A stretch of DNA of 59,315 nt from Methanoculleus sp. UBA303 (GCA_002501655.1 DANY01000014.1:1-59315), one strand, 5' to 3'; numbered from the stretch's first letter, positions 16,902 to 27,416 are shown. Notes: generated by a model not told the origin, from the letters alone. A program made the numbers and translations.

Positions 16902-17023
16902 TTGGTCGGTAAAGGCGACCCGGGACGAACCCTGTTCCTGCAGGAGATGGATGGTGCGTCGAAAAATGATGGCTTTCAAGAATGGTGCGGGTATCATCAC
17001 ACACCGCACGTGCGGAGTCTTCT

Positions 17024-17857
17024 ATGAAGGATGAGTCCGAATATCCGGTTGAATTCAAGGGGTCGGGTTATGAGGGGTTCATCCTGCTCCTCTCCGTCCT
17101 GTCGATCCTCAATATCATCTTTATCATCTTCCCCGGCCTCAGCCCCAATGCGGCCCGGGTTGTTCTCATCGTAGACCCCATCCTGTCGTTTATCTTTCTG
17201 CTGGACTTCCTCTTCCGGTTGATCACGGCCGAATCGAAGGTACAGTATTTCCTCCAGAACGTGGGCTGGGCGGATCTCCTCTCCGTGGTGCCGGTTCCCG
17301 GCATGAAGTTCTTCCGCCTCTTCCGGATTGTACACGACGTCCGGCTGATGCGCACGTTCGGAACCGAACGATTACGGTATGAGTTCTCCGAACAGAGGGC
17401 GGAAGGAGCGCTCTTCTCCGTCTTTTTCCTCATCATTCTCCTCATCGAAGTGAGTGCCGTGCTCGTGCTCGGTGCGGAGGGCACTGCCCCGGATGCGAAC
17501 ATCCGGACGGCGGGAGACGCACTCTGGTGGGCGTATGTTACGATCGCGACGGTGGGTTACGGGGATGAGTACCCCGTCACCGCACAGGGACGGATCGTGG
17601 GTGTCATCCTCATGACCGCGGGGATAAGCGTTTTCGGAACGCTCGCCGGGTTCCTCTCGAATAAGCTGACGGCACCCCGGAGGATACCGGCGGAGAAGAT
17701 CACACCGGCGCAGGGCAAAGAGCAAGGGGCAGCGAACGAGCTTCGGGAGATGCTCGCCCGCCAGGAGGAGATGTATCAGGAGATTGTCACGCGGCTTGAG
17801 AAGATCGAGCAGGCATTGGAGATCGAGAAGGGCGAAGAGAATGAGCGTCTGCCGTGA
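17024..17857 (+). CDS. Voltage-gated-like potassium channel with C-terminal coiled coil
   Basis: From ATG 17024 the protein (277 residues) has four helices resembling a voltage sensor (S4-like KFFRLFRIVHDVRLMR with spaced basic residues), then S5, a pore loop with the K+ selectivity filter TVGYGDEYP (about 172-180), and S6. The cytosolic tail (about 225-277) is a charged coiled coil (LREMLARQEEMYQEIVTRLEKIEQALEIE) that may drive tetramer assembly. The filter makes K+ conduction very likely; gating is inferred. No partner genes. Confidence 0.88.
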   Translation: MKDESEYPVEFKGSGYEGFILLLSVLSILNIIFIIFPGLSPNAARVVLIVDPILSFIFLLDFLFRLITAESKVQYFLQNVGWADLLSVVPVPGMKFFRLFRIVHDVRLMRTFGTERLRYEFSEQRAEGALFSVFFLIILLIEVSAVLVLGAEGTAPDANIRTAGDALWWAYVTIATVGYGDEYPVTAQGRIVGVILMTAGISVFGTLAGFLSNKLTAPRRIPAEKITPAQGKEQGAANELREMLARQEEMYQEIVTRLEKIEQALEIEKGEENERLP

Positions 17858-18199
17858 GCGGTCGGCCTGTACGAGAACCTTGAAAGCATTATCCCGCCCC
17901 GCCCGCAACCAGCCCGGCAGCTTCCGTCGTCTCCTGCTCATGGGCGCCGGCATCCTGCAGGGCTCCGTTCTCTGGGCAGCCCGGCACCGTTCCGGTGCGA
18001 TTTGCCGATTTCGCCACTATAATTCCAGGGAGATTTATTCTCACCGACAAATATAATTGCACCGTAATATAATCGGCGCCGACAGCTGTTCGCCCCGGCG
18101 TATCTCACCCGCTCGATCACCTGGCTTGTGGCGACCCGGCCCGGTGAACCGGAACGGGGTCGTGGGGACGACGGCTCGGCGGTATATGAGGTGATACCC
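17858..18199. other. Gene-free stretch before the LURP-one gene
   Basis: No convincing coding region. AT-rich runs near 18014-18060 (ATTATAATTCC-like and ATATAATTGC) may include promoter elements for the downstream gene. Nothing else is recognised. Confidence 0.3.
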
Positions 18200-18739
18200 A
18201 TGATGCGAAGAAGAGCGGAAGGCGGCCTCGCGGGCCGTGAAGAGGCCGGCGGGGCACACAGGTACAGGATGCGCGAGAAACTCGTCTCCATCGGAGACGA
18301 CTACTGGATCGAGGACGCGGCGGGAGAGCGGGCATTCAAGGTGGACGGAAAAGCGCTCCGGGTGAGGAACACCCTGATCATACAGAGCAAGGAAGGACAG
18401 GACCTCTACAAGATCCAGGAGCGGATGCTCCGGATCAAGGACACCATGGAGATCGAGAAGGGCGGAGGCGGCACGGCGGCCACGATCAAGAAGGCGCTGA
18501 TCGCGCCGCTCCGGGACCGGTGGACGGTCAGCATCCCCGGAGGTGAGGACTGGGAGGTGCAGGGCAACATCCTCGACCACGAGTACCGGATCGACGCCGG
18601 GCGGAGGGAGCGGGTTGCCGAGGTCTCGAAGAAATGGTTCCGGATCCGGGACACCTACGGCGTGGAGGTGGAGCCGGGGCACGACGACGCGCTCGTCCTC
18701 GCCATTACGGCGGCGATCGACCAGATGGCGCACGATTAG
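18200..18739 (+). CDS. LURP-one-related (LOR/scramblase-fold) protein
   Basis: The ATG at 18200 starts MMRRRAEGG; GTG 18191 is possible. The protein (179 residues) consists of paired beta strands of the Tubby/scramblase fold: YRMREKLVSIGDDYWIED, ERAFKVDGKALRVRNTLIIQ, GQDLYKIQERMLRIKDTMEIE, then WEVQGNILDHEYRI and KKWFRIRDTYGVEVEPGHDDALVLAITAAIDQM. This pattern, including the last segment, is characteristic of LURP-one-related proteins. The function in prokaryotes is unknown; membrane association is possible. Confidence 0.82.
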   Translation: MMRRRAEGGLAGREEAGGAHRYRMREKLVSIGDDYWIEDAAGERAFKVDGKALRVRNTLIIQSKEGQDLYKIQERMLRIKDTMEIEKGGGGTAATIKKALIAPLRDRWTVSIPGGEDWEVQGNILDHEYRIDAGRRERVAEVSKKWFRIRDTYGVEVEPGHDDALVLAITAAIDQMAHD

Positions 18740-19171
18740 AGGACATCTGTGACGCAGGTTCCGAAGGCCGGGATGGGGTCCTCCCATCCCGGGCTGTTCC
18801 TGCGCCAGGCCGACCGTCGGGGATGTCGGGAATCCTGGTGTGAGGATCGCGCCGATTGGGCCACTACGGTCAGACGTAATTCCCTGGAACCGGTGCGCAT
18901 GCCGCTCACGGCAGGGTCCTGCAGAGGGCGCCTTTTTTCCCCGGCCCGCTGACTGAGCCCGGAGACAGGCAGGAGGTGGCGTTCTGGGTCTTCGGGATGG
19001 TGCAGACCGTGAGTTGTGATACGCTATGTACGATGCCCCGGAGAGGATCCGGCCCTCTATTGCCCCAAAGACCTGAACCGAGGTCAATCCATTGTGGTGG
19101 AACGGGTGGGGAAGCCCGGTCCTGTAAGGATGCCGAAAAGTATATCCCTTCCCTATCCATCCAACCGCCGC
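18740..19171. other. Gene-free stretch with promoter for the glucosidase
   Basis: No intact gene. A frame upstream of the glucosidase start is open but has no protein-like character. AAGTATATCCC (19138-19148) is a TATA-like box about 28 bases before ATG 19172, fitting a leaderless transcript. Confidence 0.4.
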
Positions 19172-21955
19172 ATGTCACCTGAGGATGTTACCCCCGCCAC
19201 GCGGGAGGGAGAGCGGCTCTGGGAAGTCTATAAGCAGGGCGTGCCCTGGCGCAGGTGGGGCCCCTACCTGAGCGAACGGCAGTGGGGAACGGTACGGGAA
19301 GATTACAGCGATGACGGCGATGCCTGGGCATATTTTCCCCACGCCCAGGCACGCTCCCGCACCTACCTCTGGGGGGAGGACGGGATTGCAGGTCTCTCGG
19401 ACGATTCTCAGCGCCTCTGTTTTGCGCTCGCCCTCTGGAACGGTGCCGACCCGTTCCTGAAGGAGCGGCTCTTCGGCCTTACGAACGCTGAGGGGAACCA
19501 CGGCGAGGACGTGAAGGAGTATTACTATTACCTGGACAACACCCCGACCCACGCCTACATGAAGTACCTCTACAAGTATCCTCAGGCGGCGTTCCCGTAC
19601 GATGACCTTGTAGAGACGAACCGGAAGCGCACCCGGGACGAGCCGGAGTACGAACTCATCGATACCGGCATATTCGACGATGATCGCTACTTCGACGTCT
19701 TCGTGGAGTATGCGAAGGATTCCCCCGAGGATATTCTGGTCCGGATCACGGTGTGGAACCGGGGGCCGGATGAGGCTACCCTGCACCTGCTGCCGACGCT
19801 CTGGTTCCGCAATACCTGGTGGCTCGAGAAGGGCACCAGAAGACCGCTCCTGAACCAGATCGAAGGCCCCCCCGGAACCAGCGTACTTCAGGCCAGCCAT
19901 CCGACCCTTGGGAACCGGTATCTCCACTGTGAGGGATCCCCCGAATTGCTCTTCACCGAGAACGAGACCAACACGGAACGCATCTTTGGCACCCCGAACG
20001 CGGCCCCCTACGTGAAGGACGGCATCAACGAGTACATTGTCGCCGGGCGAACCGAAGCGGTGAACCCTGCCCGGACCGGGACGAAAGCCTCGGCCTACTT
20101 CCAGATGACCATTCCTGGCGGAGAGAGCCGGGTGATACGGCTGCGGTTGAACGAAACCTCTCCGGGTGCAGCCGGGGAGGGCGCTCTCTTCGGGAGCGGG
20201 TTTGAGGAGATACTGAGCGTTCGGCAGAAGGAAGCTGATGCGTTCTATGACAACGTCACCCCACCGTCGGTCAGTCCCGATGCGGCAGGCGTGATGCGCC
20301 AGGCGCTCGCCGGCATGCTCTGGACGAAGCAGTACTACTTCTACGACCTGGACCGCTGGCTCCGTCAGCACGGCTCCAACATGGCCATGGGCAATAAGCG
20401 TCCTGTCCGCAACAACCAGTGGTTCCACATGTATAACGCAGACATCATATCGATGCCTGACAAGTGGGAGTACCCCTGGTATGCTGCGTGGGACCTCGCG
20501 TTCCACCTGGCCGCCTTTGCGATGATCGACCCGGGGTTTGCCAAACAGCAGTTAGAACTGATACTGCACGAGCGCTACCTCCATCCCAATGGCCAGATCC
20601 CTGCCTACGAGTGGAACTTCAGCGACGTCAACCCCCCGGTCCACGCCTGGGCAGCCATGTTCATCTACCGTGTCGAGGAGGAGGTCTTCGGTACAGGGGA
20701 TATCCGGTTCCTTGAAGCGGTATTCCAGAAACTCCTGATGAACTTCACCTGGTGGGTGAACCGCAAGGACCGCTACGGCCAGAACGTCTTTGAGGGCGGG
20801 TTCCTCGGGCTCGACAACATTGGCGTCTTTGACCGCAGCGCAACAATCCCATCGGGGGGCTACCTGGAACAGTCCGATGGAACCGCATGGATGGCGCTCT
20901 ACTGCCAGAACATGCTCGAGATCGCTACTACTCTTGCTGTTCACAACCCGGTCTACGAGGAACTCGCCATCAAGTTCTACGAGCACTTCCTCTGGATCGC
21001 GTCTGCTATGAACCGCATGGGCGAGAACCAGGAGGGGATGTGGGACGAGTGGGACGGGTTCTTCTACGACCTCCTGCACCTGCCTGACGGGAGCGCAACC
21101 CGCCTGAAGGTGCGGACCCTCGTGGGGCTCCTCTCCCTCTGCTCGAGCACCGTCTTCCAGACAGATATGCTCGAGAAGGTGCCCGTCTTCCTGGAACGTG
21201 TGCGTGCGTTCAGCCAGACCCATCCGCTCCTCACCGCCAACATAACGTCGCCGGGCCGGCCCGGGTTCCAGGGTCGCCGCCTCCTCTCCCTGGTGAACGA
21301 AGAGAGGCTGCGCCGGATCCTCTCAAGGATGCTGGACGAGAAGGAGTTCTTGAGCGATTACGGGATACGGTCCATATCCCGTGCCCATGCCGATGAGCCC
21401 TATACCTTCATCCTGGACGGGCAGGAGTTCCAGGTCCAGTACCTGCCGGGAGAGTCCAACTCGAATATGTTCGGCGGGAACTCAAACTGGCGGGGCCCCA
21501 TCTGGTTCCCGATGAACCTTGTGATCATCCGGAGCCTGCTCAACCTGTATGCATTCTACGGGAACAGTTTCACCATCGAGTGCCCCACCGGCTCGGGCAG
21601 GTGGATGAACCTCTACGAGGTGAGCGAGGAGATAAAGAACCGGCTCGAACGTATCTTCATCCGCGACGAGAACGGCCGGCGCCCGGTCTTCGGAGCTGCA
21701 TCGAAGTTTCAGGAGGATCCGCACTGGCGCGATTACATCCTCTTCTACGAGTACTTCCACGGTGATGACGGTGCAGGGCTGGGCGCGAGCCACCAGACCG
21801 GATGGACCGGTATCATCGCCCGGCTCATCCAGGCGTATGCGTATATGACGCCGGAACAGCTCCTGAAACCGAAAGGAAGGCAGCTCGGCTACAGGAGGAG
21901 TGCGACTCCTCCGGCAACTACGGAGGCTCCGCCGGCGGCACCCCCCGCCCGGTGA
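19172..21955 (+). CDS. GH63-type (MGH1) glucosidase-like protein
   Basis: Start ATG 19172 gives about 927 residues; the longer open frame is doubtful because a TATA box precedes this ATG. The N-terminal part (about 30-400) is beta-rich; the C-terminal part (about 410-890) is an (alpha/alpha)6 barrel of the MGH1/mannosyl-oligosaccharide glucosidase type, with [16 protein letters not shown] and [18 protein letters not shown] around likely acidic catalytic residues. Such cytosolic archaeal enzymes may trim glucose-containing oligosaccharides or compatible solutes. It stands alone, but a remnant of a second copy lies at 13133. Confidence 0.85.
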   Translation: MSPEDVTPATREGERLWEVYKQGVPWRRWGPYLSERQWGTVREDYSDDGDAWAYFPHAQARSRTYLWGEDGIAGLSDDSQRLCFALALWNGADPFLKERLFGLTNAEGNHGEDVKEYYYYLDNTPTHAYMKYLYKYPQAAFPYDDLVETNRKRTRDEPEYELIDTGIFDDDRYFDVFVEYAKDSPEDILVRITVWNRGPDEATLHLLPTLWFRNTWWLEKGTRRPLLNQIEGPPGTSVLQASHPTLGNRYLHCEGSPELLFTENETNTERIFGTPNAAPYVKDGINEYIVAGRTEAVNPARTGTKASAYFQMTIPGGESRVIRLRLNETSPGAAGEGALFGSGFEEILSVRQKEADAFYDNVTPPSVSPDAAGVMRQALAGMLWTKQYYFYDLDRWLRQHGSNMAMGNKRPVRNNQWFHMYNADIISMPDKWEYPWYAAWDLAFHLAAFAMIDPGFAKQQLELILHERYLHPNGQIPAYEWNFSDVNPPVHAWAAMFIYRVEEEVFGTGDIRFLEAVFQKLLMNFTWWVNRKDRYGQNVFEGGFLGLDNIGVFDRSATIPSGGYLEQSDGTAWMALYCQNMLEIATTLAVHNPVYEELAIKFYEHFLWIASAMNRMGENQEGMWDEWDGFFYDLLHLPDGSATRLKVRTLVGLLSLCSSTVFQTDMLEKVPVFLERVRAFSQTHPLLTANITSPGRPGFQGRRLLSLVNEERLRRILSRMLDEKEFLSDYGIRSISRAHADEPYTFILDGQEFQVQYLPGESNSNMFGGNSNWRGPIWFPMNLVIIRSLLNLYAFYGNSFTIECPTGSGRWMNLYEVSEEIKNRLERIFIRDENGRRPVFGAASKFQEDPHWRDYILFYEYFHGDDGAGLGASHQTGWTGIIARLIQAYAYMTPEQLLKPKGRQLGYRRSATPPATTEAPPAAPPAR

Positions 21956-22118
21956 AGCATTCTCTGGTCCCGCCCCTATTTTTCATACGATTACCCCGGA
22001 GATAGTGTTATTTACCGGCCGCCGGTAAACCGGTGCATCGAGAGATCTCAGTCCTGGAGACAACTCCAGAGTATCAGCGAGTCTTGAGGATGAAACAAGA
22101 TGGTGAGGAGGATAGAGG

Positions 22119-23021
22119 TTGAGCACGCTTGAGTCATTTCTCGATGCATTGCACCAGGGGGTTTTTCAGGTAATCGTCCCGAAGGCTGTGGTGACCGAGC
22201 CGATCGAGCCGGACTGGAAACGGTCGGCCATCAATGTGCCGAGCCCCGATACGATTGCCAGTTACCGGAAGGGACAGTACCATGCCCACGAGACTGTCTC
22301 GGACTACCGTGTCCATATGGACCGCTACGATCCGGAGAAGAACCCTATCATGCACCTGATCGATGACGCCCCCCTGGCGCTCATGCTTCACGAGACCATG
22401 GAGACCGTTTTTGTAACCAGCAAAGATGCGACCCGGAGAGATCCCCTGCAACGTCTTGCTGACCAGCACATGAACTGGAAGTTCAGGATGGGCCTTGGCA
22501 TCGTCCTGTTAGCGATAGGCGCCACACTCCTCCTCACGGCATTCTATGGCACAATATCCTTCTTCGCTGTAACCCTGCCTGCCCTCGTTCTCATTCTCGG
22601 TCTCATCGCGATCACTAAAGGCGTCCAGCAGAGGAACAGGAAGGAGCATGCAAACAAGGACATCATCAGGGGAGGCATCGTGGCGGTTGCAGGAATCGCC
22701 CTCTTCATCTTCTGGAAACTCTATCTCATCCTCATTCTGCTGGTCCTCGCGGTCTGGCTCTTCTCCAGCGCCGTTGTCACGCTGATGAGGGCGTTTCGGG
22801 AGAGGGCGGGTGTGACGAAGGGTTTCTGGTACACCCTCGGGCTGGGCGTAAGTTCGCTGGTCCTCGGGATTCTCGCCATTACCCTGCCGGGTGGGCTGGT
22901 TCGGCTCCTCATCTTCCTGCTCGCCGGGATAGTGCTCATGGCCGGTGCTTTCATGGTTCTGGATGCGTATGGGCTGAGAAACGCCGCCCGCCTGATGGAA
23001 GTGGGCGGCGTTTCCCGATGA
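22119..23021 (+). CDS. Multi-helix membrane protein with soluble N-terminus
   Basis: The TTG start at 22119 is supported by GGAGGATAGAG. The first 125 residues are soluble (WKRSAINVPSPDTIASYRKGQYHAHETVSDYRVHMDRYDP), followed by about six membrane helices with HdeD-like pairs (LGVSSLVLGILAITLPGGLVRLLIFLLAGIVLMAGAFMVLDAYGL). The end resembles DUF308; the N-terminal domain is not recognised. A role in envelope stress similar to HdeD is a guess. It converges on the beta-propeller gene. Confidence 0.68.
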   Translation: MSTLESFLDALHQGVFQVIVPKAVVTEPIEPDWKRSAINVPSPDTIASYRKGQYHAHETVSDYRVHMDRYDPEKNPIMHLIDDAPLALMLHETMETVFVTSKDATRRDPLQRLADQHMNWKFRMGLGIVLLAIGATLLLTAFYGTISFFAVTLPALVLILGLIAITKGVQQRNRKEHANKDIIRGGIVAVAGIALFIFWKLYLILILLVLAVWLFSSAVVTLMRAFRERAGVTKGFWYTLGLGVSSLVLGILAITLPGGLVRLLIFLLAGIVLMAGAFMVLDAYGLRNAARLMEVGGVSR

Positions 23022-23076
23022 TGCCCCTGGCCCGGGAGAATACTCTCACGTAGGCTCCCGGCCCTCGTGCTCCGCG

Positions 23077-24390
23077 CTATCCGGCGGAGGTGCGATAGAT
23101 GTCCCACCGACCGGTATTGTTGCCCATCCAGACGATCACGCCGCCTGAGACGTCAGGGTAGGATTGGTCATACGGGTCCTGCGTCACCTGCGTCTCCGTT
23201 CCGGTGGTGATGTTGTACATGTAGATATCATGGTTTCCGCTCCGCAGGTCTGAGTAAACCACGAGGTCTCCGTCGACCGCAACGGAGTCCGGATGGGCTG
23301 ATTCTCCGGTTATCCGCGTTGCGTTCCCCTTCGCCACGTCATAGAGGTAGACGGCGCTCCGGTTCTCGATGAACTTGATCCAGGCGACGTACTGGCCGTC
23401 GCTCGATACATCAGGATAGAGGTCGTCACCGGGTTCGCTCAGGATGACTCCTCCCGACCCGCCGAGGGGTGATATAGCGATGTCGAAGTCGCCTCCGGTC
23501 GTGTTATCCACCCAGGCCGTCGTGTTTCCGCCGATGGCCGTCTCCATCTGGTAGGATGGAGCGGTGACCAGGGGTGTGGTGGTTCCACTTGCAATCTTGT
23601 AGAGGTCGACATCGCTCGACCCGTCCGTAAGGTTCGTCCATATGATGTAGTCTTGCGAGACACCGGGGTCCAGCGGCGTTCCGGGCCCGTCTTTCGTCAC
23701 CTGCTGCAGCCTGGCCGTAGCAATATCGTAGAGATAGATGTTGACGCGTCCTGTCTGCGGGTTTGTTCCCGACCAGACGGCGTTGTTTCCAGCGATGGCA
23801 AGCTGGCGGGGCATGGCGAGGGGCACCGACGCAGGGGTGGATATGGTCGAGTTGTTCCCTGAGGGTATATCGCAGAGCTGCACCGAGACCGACCTGTTCA
23901 TCGAGTCGTTGCTGACCCAGATGACGTTATTCCCTGATATTGCAGGGTACATCTTGTCCACCTGGCCGCTGGGTGCCGGCACCCCGCCTGCCGGGCTGTT
24001 CTGCTGGGGCTGCGGGAGTGCGACTGCCGGCGGTGTCGGCCGCGGGGGTATCGCCGGCGTCCGGGTCTGCGTCGGCGTGACCGTCGGCGCCTGGGTCTCG
24101 GTTGCCGTGGTCGTCATGGTCTCTACCGGGGTTGTCGTGGTTGTCGGGGTCGTGGTGGTCGTCGGCGTTGACGGTCCCGGTGGCTCGAAGACTGGCAGTT
24201 GCGACACTGAGACGACCGGCGGTCGGATATGCGTGACCGTCGGCGTTGGCGTTACCGTTGGCGGGAGTTCGACGACTGGCGGTTGATCCGGCTGCACGAC
24301 GGGTGGGAGTGCTGACGCGAGTCCCGTCACACAGATTATGGCGATGACGATAATTGCGGCGACAATCGTCCCGAATGTTGTTATCCTCAT
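23077..24390 (-). CDS. Secreted TolB-like beta-propeller with Pro/Thr linker
   Basis: A signal peptide (IVAAIIVIAIICVTGLASA) is followed by a Pro/Thr-rich linker (about 30-130), likely O-glycosylated, and a propeller of about six blades with the repeat pattern N-x-V-W-x-N/G and IYLYDIATG, for example NNAVWSGTNPQTGRVNIYLYDIATARLQQVT. This resembles TolB/WD40-type surface proteins abundant in Methanomicrobia. There is no C-terminal anchor, so secretion or loose attachment is expected. Ligand unknown. The repeated linker DNA (ACCACGACC-type) could be slippage-prone. Confidence 0.82.
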   Translation of the reverse strand: MRITTFGTIVAAIIVIAIICVTGLASALPPVVQPDQPPVVELPPTVTPTPTVTHIRPPVVSVSQLPVFEPPGPSTPTTTTTPTTTTTPVETMTTTATETQAPTVTPTQTRTPAIPPRPTPPAVALPQPQQNSPAGGVPAPSGQVDKMYPAISGNNVIWVSNDSMNRSVSVQLCDIPSGNNSTISTPASVPLAMPRQLAIAGNNAVWSGTNPQTGRVNIYLYDIATARLQQVTKDGPGTPLDPGVSQDYIIWTNLTDGSSDVDLYKIASGTTTPLVTAPSYQMETAIGGNTTAWVDNTTGGDFDIAISPLGGSGGVILSEPGDDLYPDVSSDGQYVAWIKFIENRSAVYLYDVAKGNATRITGESAHPDSVAVDGDLVVYSDLRSGNHDIYMYNITTGTETQVTQDPYDQSYPDVSGGVIVWMGNNTGRWDIYRTSAG

Positions 24391-24832
24391 ACTTCACCTT
24401 CCTTGGTTTGCCGGCTCTCCGCCTCCCTTTGGGGGAGAGGGGCCTTGTGCATGCGATCACAATCCCGCGTGGATTGGTCTTGTGATGATCCCACGCCGCG
24501 GCGGGGATAGTGGAGTGGGTATATATAGCTGCCCGCGGCGGGCTGGGCCGCGATGGATGAGAACGCATAGGGGTCCGGGCGAGCGACCGGACGCGGTCTG
24601 GAATGTGAGCCCTGACCTCGCTACACTTTCCAGTGAGGGGTGACCTGATGGCCCCACGCACCAGGACTCAACCTCCCCGTATCAGGCGTGGTCGATCAGA
24701 TTGTGTGGTGCATTGGTCGCCTTCCGGGTCAGGCAGGTGCTTACCAAACGTATATATGTTTGAATATATATTCCAGGCAGAATGTATGCACGACCGAATT
24801 AGAGGAACCTCGAATCACACGAGGTTGTAAAC
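24391..24832. other. Divergent promoter region
   Basis: No coding region seen. GGGTATATATAGC near 24514-24527 may serve the propeller gene on the minus strand, though 125 bases upstream of its start. GTATATATG near 24749 and GAATATATATTC near 24764 (a near-perfect palindrome) may serve the gene at 24833. Confidence 0.4.
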
Positions 24833-25198
24833 ATGGGAGGGATGAAGATCGTTCTCGGCGTCGTTCTTACTCTTGCTCTCTGCTACGGGGCGGTCATTGT
24901 ATCGGGAGAAGTCGAGTCCTCTGAGGAGAGCGATGTAGCAGCGCTCAACTCTGTGAGTGCGAACGGCCCGTCCCTTTCATCGTCGGCTACGAATAACGCC
25001 ACGGATGTGACTGCAAACCCCATGAAAATTCCAGGTAACTCTCCCGGGGAGCAGGATTCAAGCATAGAACCTACGACGACCATCTTGCTACCAGAGGCCG
25101 GGCAGTCTTCTTCCTCGAAGTCCTCGTCCTCATCATCGGGAGCGACGCCGACGCCGACACCGGACCCGACCCTGGAGAATGAGACAGAACCCTACTAA
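24833..25198 (+). CDS. Small secreted low-complexity protein
   Basis: This 121-residue protein has a signal-like N-terminus (MKIVLGVVLTLALCYGAVIVSG) and a mature part rich in Ser, Asn, Thr and Pro, with a poly-Ser stretch and a TPTPTPDPT tail. No domain is recognised. It may be a glycosylated surface peptide. Two AT-rich boxes lie 70-85 bases upstream. ATG 24842 (MKIV) is an alternative start. Confidence 0.6.
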   Translation: MGGMKIVLGVVLTLALCYGAVIVSGEVESSEESDVAALNSVSANGPSLSSSATNNATDVTANPMKIPGNSPGEQDSSIEPTTTILLPEAGQSSSSKSSSSSSGATPTPTPDPTLENETEPY

Positions 25199-25259
25199 CC
25201 CCTTTCAAACACGTTTTTACCCAGGTGTCCCGCAGTGTAGAAATCATATCGGGCTTTGG

Positions 25260-25562
25260 ATTGGAGACGGCACCTCGAATCCACACGGCTCCACTCTGGT
25301 CCACCCTGGAGGGGTGCGTGCGGATACGGGCCATTATGCGCTGTGGGACTCCACCGTAGCGGTGGGGATGGCACTGGGGCTGGTCACGCTCTTCCGCGAC
25401 CGGTTCGATTACTCGGGCAGGTTTGCCAGGTTTTTGTCCCGGCACTCCTATGCGGTCTATGTCATCCATGCCCCGGTCATTGTCTTTGTAGCCGTTGCAA
25501 TCTCCAACTGTGCTTTTCCAAGGAGGGAGCGATTTGTCTACTCCCGATACCAGAGGATATAA
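25260..25562 (+). pseudogene. Acyltransferase 3 family remnant (C-terminal helices)
   Basis: The frame contains HYALWDSTVAVGMALGLVTLFRDRF and FLSRHSYAVYVIHAPVIVFVAVAI, the typical last two or three helices of integral-membrane acyltransferase 3 proteins (OafA/WecH type). The catalytic N-terminal helices and the normal end are absent. It is a short leftover just before the first MNT-locus remnant. Confidence 0.65.
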
Positions 25563-25589
25563 GAGAATGGATATCATCCAGGTGTAACG

Positions 25590-25694
25590 ATGCATCCCCT
25601 TGCCCTGATCCGGGAAAACCTGCGCACCTGTGGTGCTCGAACTCCTGCCGGTAGAGCCAGTCGCACCCCCCGGACCCTCCCCGAGTGGGGATAA
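25590..25694 (+). pseudogene. MNT locus copy A: 5' fragment only
   Basis: ATG CAT CCC CTT GCC followed by IRENLRTCG matches the first dozen codons of the MNT genes at 30550, 34522, 37725 and 39944, including the GTAACG before the ATG. A copy of the 36-base repeat core follows (25630-25666), and then the similarity ends. Only the first tenth of the gene remains. Confidence 0.6.
25630..25666 (+). repeat. 36-base repeat core, copy 1 (diverged)
   Basis: TGGTGCTCGAACTCCTGCC...AGCCAGTCGCAC. It is the most diverged of four copies and sits after codon 12 of the MNT fragment, the same insertion point as copy 3. Confidence 0.55.
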
Positions 25695-26104
25695 GCGACG
25701 TTCCGACAGGGAACAGAGCTCAAGCATCGAAGGTGCGATACCCAATGGAAAGCCGTTTCACTATCTTTGCCCATGATAGGGTTCAGATGGTAGAGTCCTC
25801 GGAGGAAAGCGTTCCGATCCGGGTGTATCGAAGGTACATAGATCTTTACGAGACGACCTCATGGGTACCATCGGCGAGGAGATCTCTTCTTCAGGCGGCG
25901 TCGCCGGGGAGCCCGGGAAGCAGGCGGAGGCACCACAGAGGTGGGGAGCGGAGAGATGAGAGCAGTGTTCCATTTTCTTCGCCTCCAGGGGGGAACGATC
26001 GAGAGTGGATTGCCGGAAAGAGGACGTACATCGCCGGGAACAGCGCAACCGGCCTGCAGATCTCCTCGCCGGAGGACTGCAGTTAATTTATTTTGCGGGG
26101 GTGA
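25695..26104. other. Stretch without recognisable genes
   Basis: Open frames exist but none looks like a protein family I know. The right part (after 25860) keeps a weakly protein-like plus-strand frame (GNDREWIAGKRTYIAGNSATG), perhaps a decayed gene. Confidence 0.3.
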
Positions 26105-26216
26105 AGGGGGCGGAGCGGGAAGACCCCACCCTGAAGGGTGGGGATGAAAGCGGAGCCGCCCTTCGTCACACGATTACCAGAAACTATACATTATTATAAG
26201 GTGTGATAATGGTTGT

Positions 26217-27416
26217 ATGCTTCAGGCCTACAAGTATCGGATGTATCCTTCTCCGGAGCAGATCTCGCTCCTCATGCAGCACATCCATGCCTGTCGGTTT
26301 GTGTATAACCATTCTCTGGAGCAGAAGATCCGGGCATACGAACAGGAAGGGCGAAAACTCTCCTGTTTCGACCTGAACAACCGCCTCCCCGCCCTCAAAG
26401 AGGAGCATCCGTGGCTCAAAGAAGTCAATTCCCAATCGCTTCAGAGTGCAAACAAGAACCTCGACAATGCCTTCACCCGGTTCTTCCGCGAGAAGAAAGG
26501 GTTTCCCCGGTTCAAGTCAAAGAAGAATCCGGTACAATCCTTTCAGGTACCGCAGCATTACACCGTGGACTTCGAGCAGGGTCGGGTCAAACTCCCGAAA
26601 ATTGGAGAGATTAAGACCGTCTTTCATCGCCTCTTCACCGGGAAGATGAAGTATGCGACGGTCTCGGTGACCTCCACTGGGAAGTGGTTCGTCAGCATTC
26701 TGGTTGAGGATGGGGTGGAAGAGCCGGAACCGGCACCGTTTGCTCTGGATACCGCCATCGGGATCGATGTCGGCCTGACGAGTTTTGCCACCCTATCAAC
26801 GGGTGAGAAGATTGAGAACCCCCGGTATCTGAAAAACTCCTTCCAGCGCCTGAAGGTGTTGCAACGACGGGTGTCCCGGAAGAAGAAAGGATCGAAGAAC
26901 CGGCAGAAGGCAATCCAGAGACTTGCCCGGTGCCATGAGAAGGTCGCCAACCAGCGCAACGATCTCCTGCACAACCTCTCTTTTCGCGTTGTGAGCGAGA
27001 ACCAAGCCATTGCAGTCGAATCGTTGAATGTCGCTGGAATGCAAAAGAACCATTGCCTCGCGCAGAGTATCAGCGACGTGTCGTGGAGCACGTTCTTCGC
27101 GATGCTGGAGTACAAGTGCCGGAGGTATGGGAAGACTCTTCTGAAGATAGGGCGGTTCGATCCATCATCGAAGATATGCAGCAAATGTGGGTATCTCAAG
27201 CAGGATCTCGCCCTTTCAGACAGAGAGTGGGTCTGTCCTGACTGCGGGGCGACCCACGACCGCGATATCAACGCGGCGATCAATATCAAGAAATTCGCCC
27301 TGCAAGAGCAGAATCTTGTCGGGGTAGCAGGTGCGGAACGCACCGTCGAGCCTGTGGACTCGCTCCCGATGGGGAGGAGAATGAAGCAGGAAGCCCCGCC
27401 CGAGAGCGCGGGGTAG
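26217..27416 (+). CDS. tnpB: TnpB, RNA-guided nuclease of IS200/IS605 elements
   Basis: A full-length (399-residue) TnpB. The N-terminal part begins LQAYKYRMYPSPEQ, usual for the family. The RuvC-like catalytic residues are visible: D in GIDVGL (about 182), E in AVESLNV (about 264), and D in HDRDINAA (near the end). A zinc ribbon CSKCG...CPDCG (about 322-342) is complete. TnpB cleaves DNA guided by a reRNA that overlaps the end of its own gene; here the GC-rich hairpin at 27394-27413 is the expected end of that RNA. It appears active. Confidence 0.92.
   Translation: MLQAYKYRMYPSPEQISLLMQHIHACRFVYNHSLEQKIRAYEQEGRKLSCFDLNNRLPALKEEHPWLKEVNSQSLQSANKNLDNAFTRFFREKKGFPRFKSKKNPVQSFQVPQHYTVDFEQGRVKLPKIGEIKTVFHRLFTGKMKYATVSVTSTGKWFVSILVEDGVEEPEPAPFALDTAIGIDVGLTSFATLSTGEKIENPRYLKNSFQRLKVLQRRVSRKKKGSKNRQKAIQRLARCHEKVANQRNDLLHNLSFRVVSENQAIAVESLNVAGMQKNHCLAQSISDVSWSTFFAMLEYKCRRYGKTLLKIGRFDPSSKICSKCGYLKQDLALSDREWVCPDCGATHDRDINAAINIKKFALQEQNLVGVAGAERTVEPVDSLPMGRRMKQEAPPESAG

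Noticed and set aside
19175..20506. Minus-strand frame of 443 codons opposite the glucosidase
   Set aside because: Shadow of a well-supported gene; no motif, no ribosome site and no promoter.
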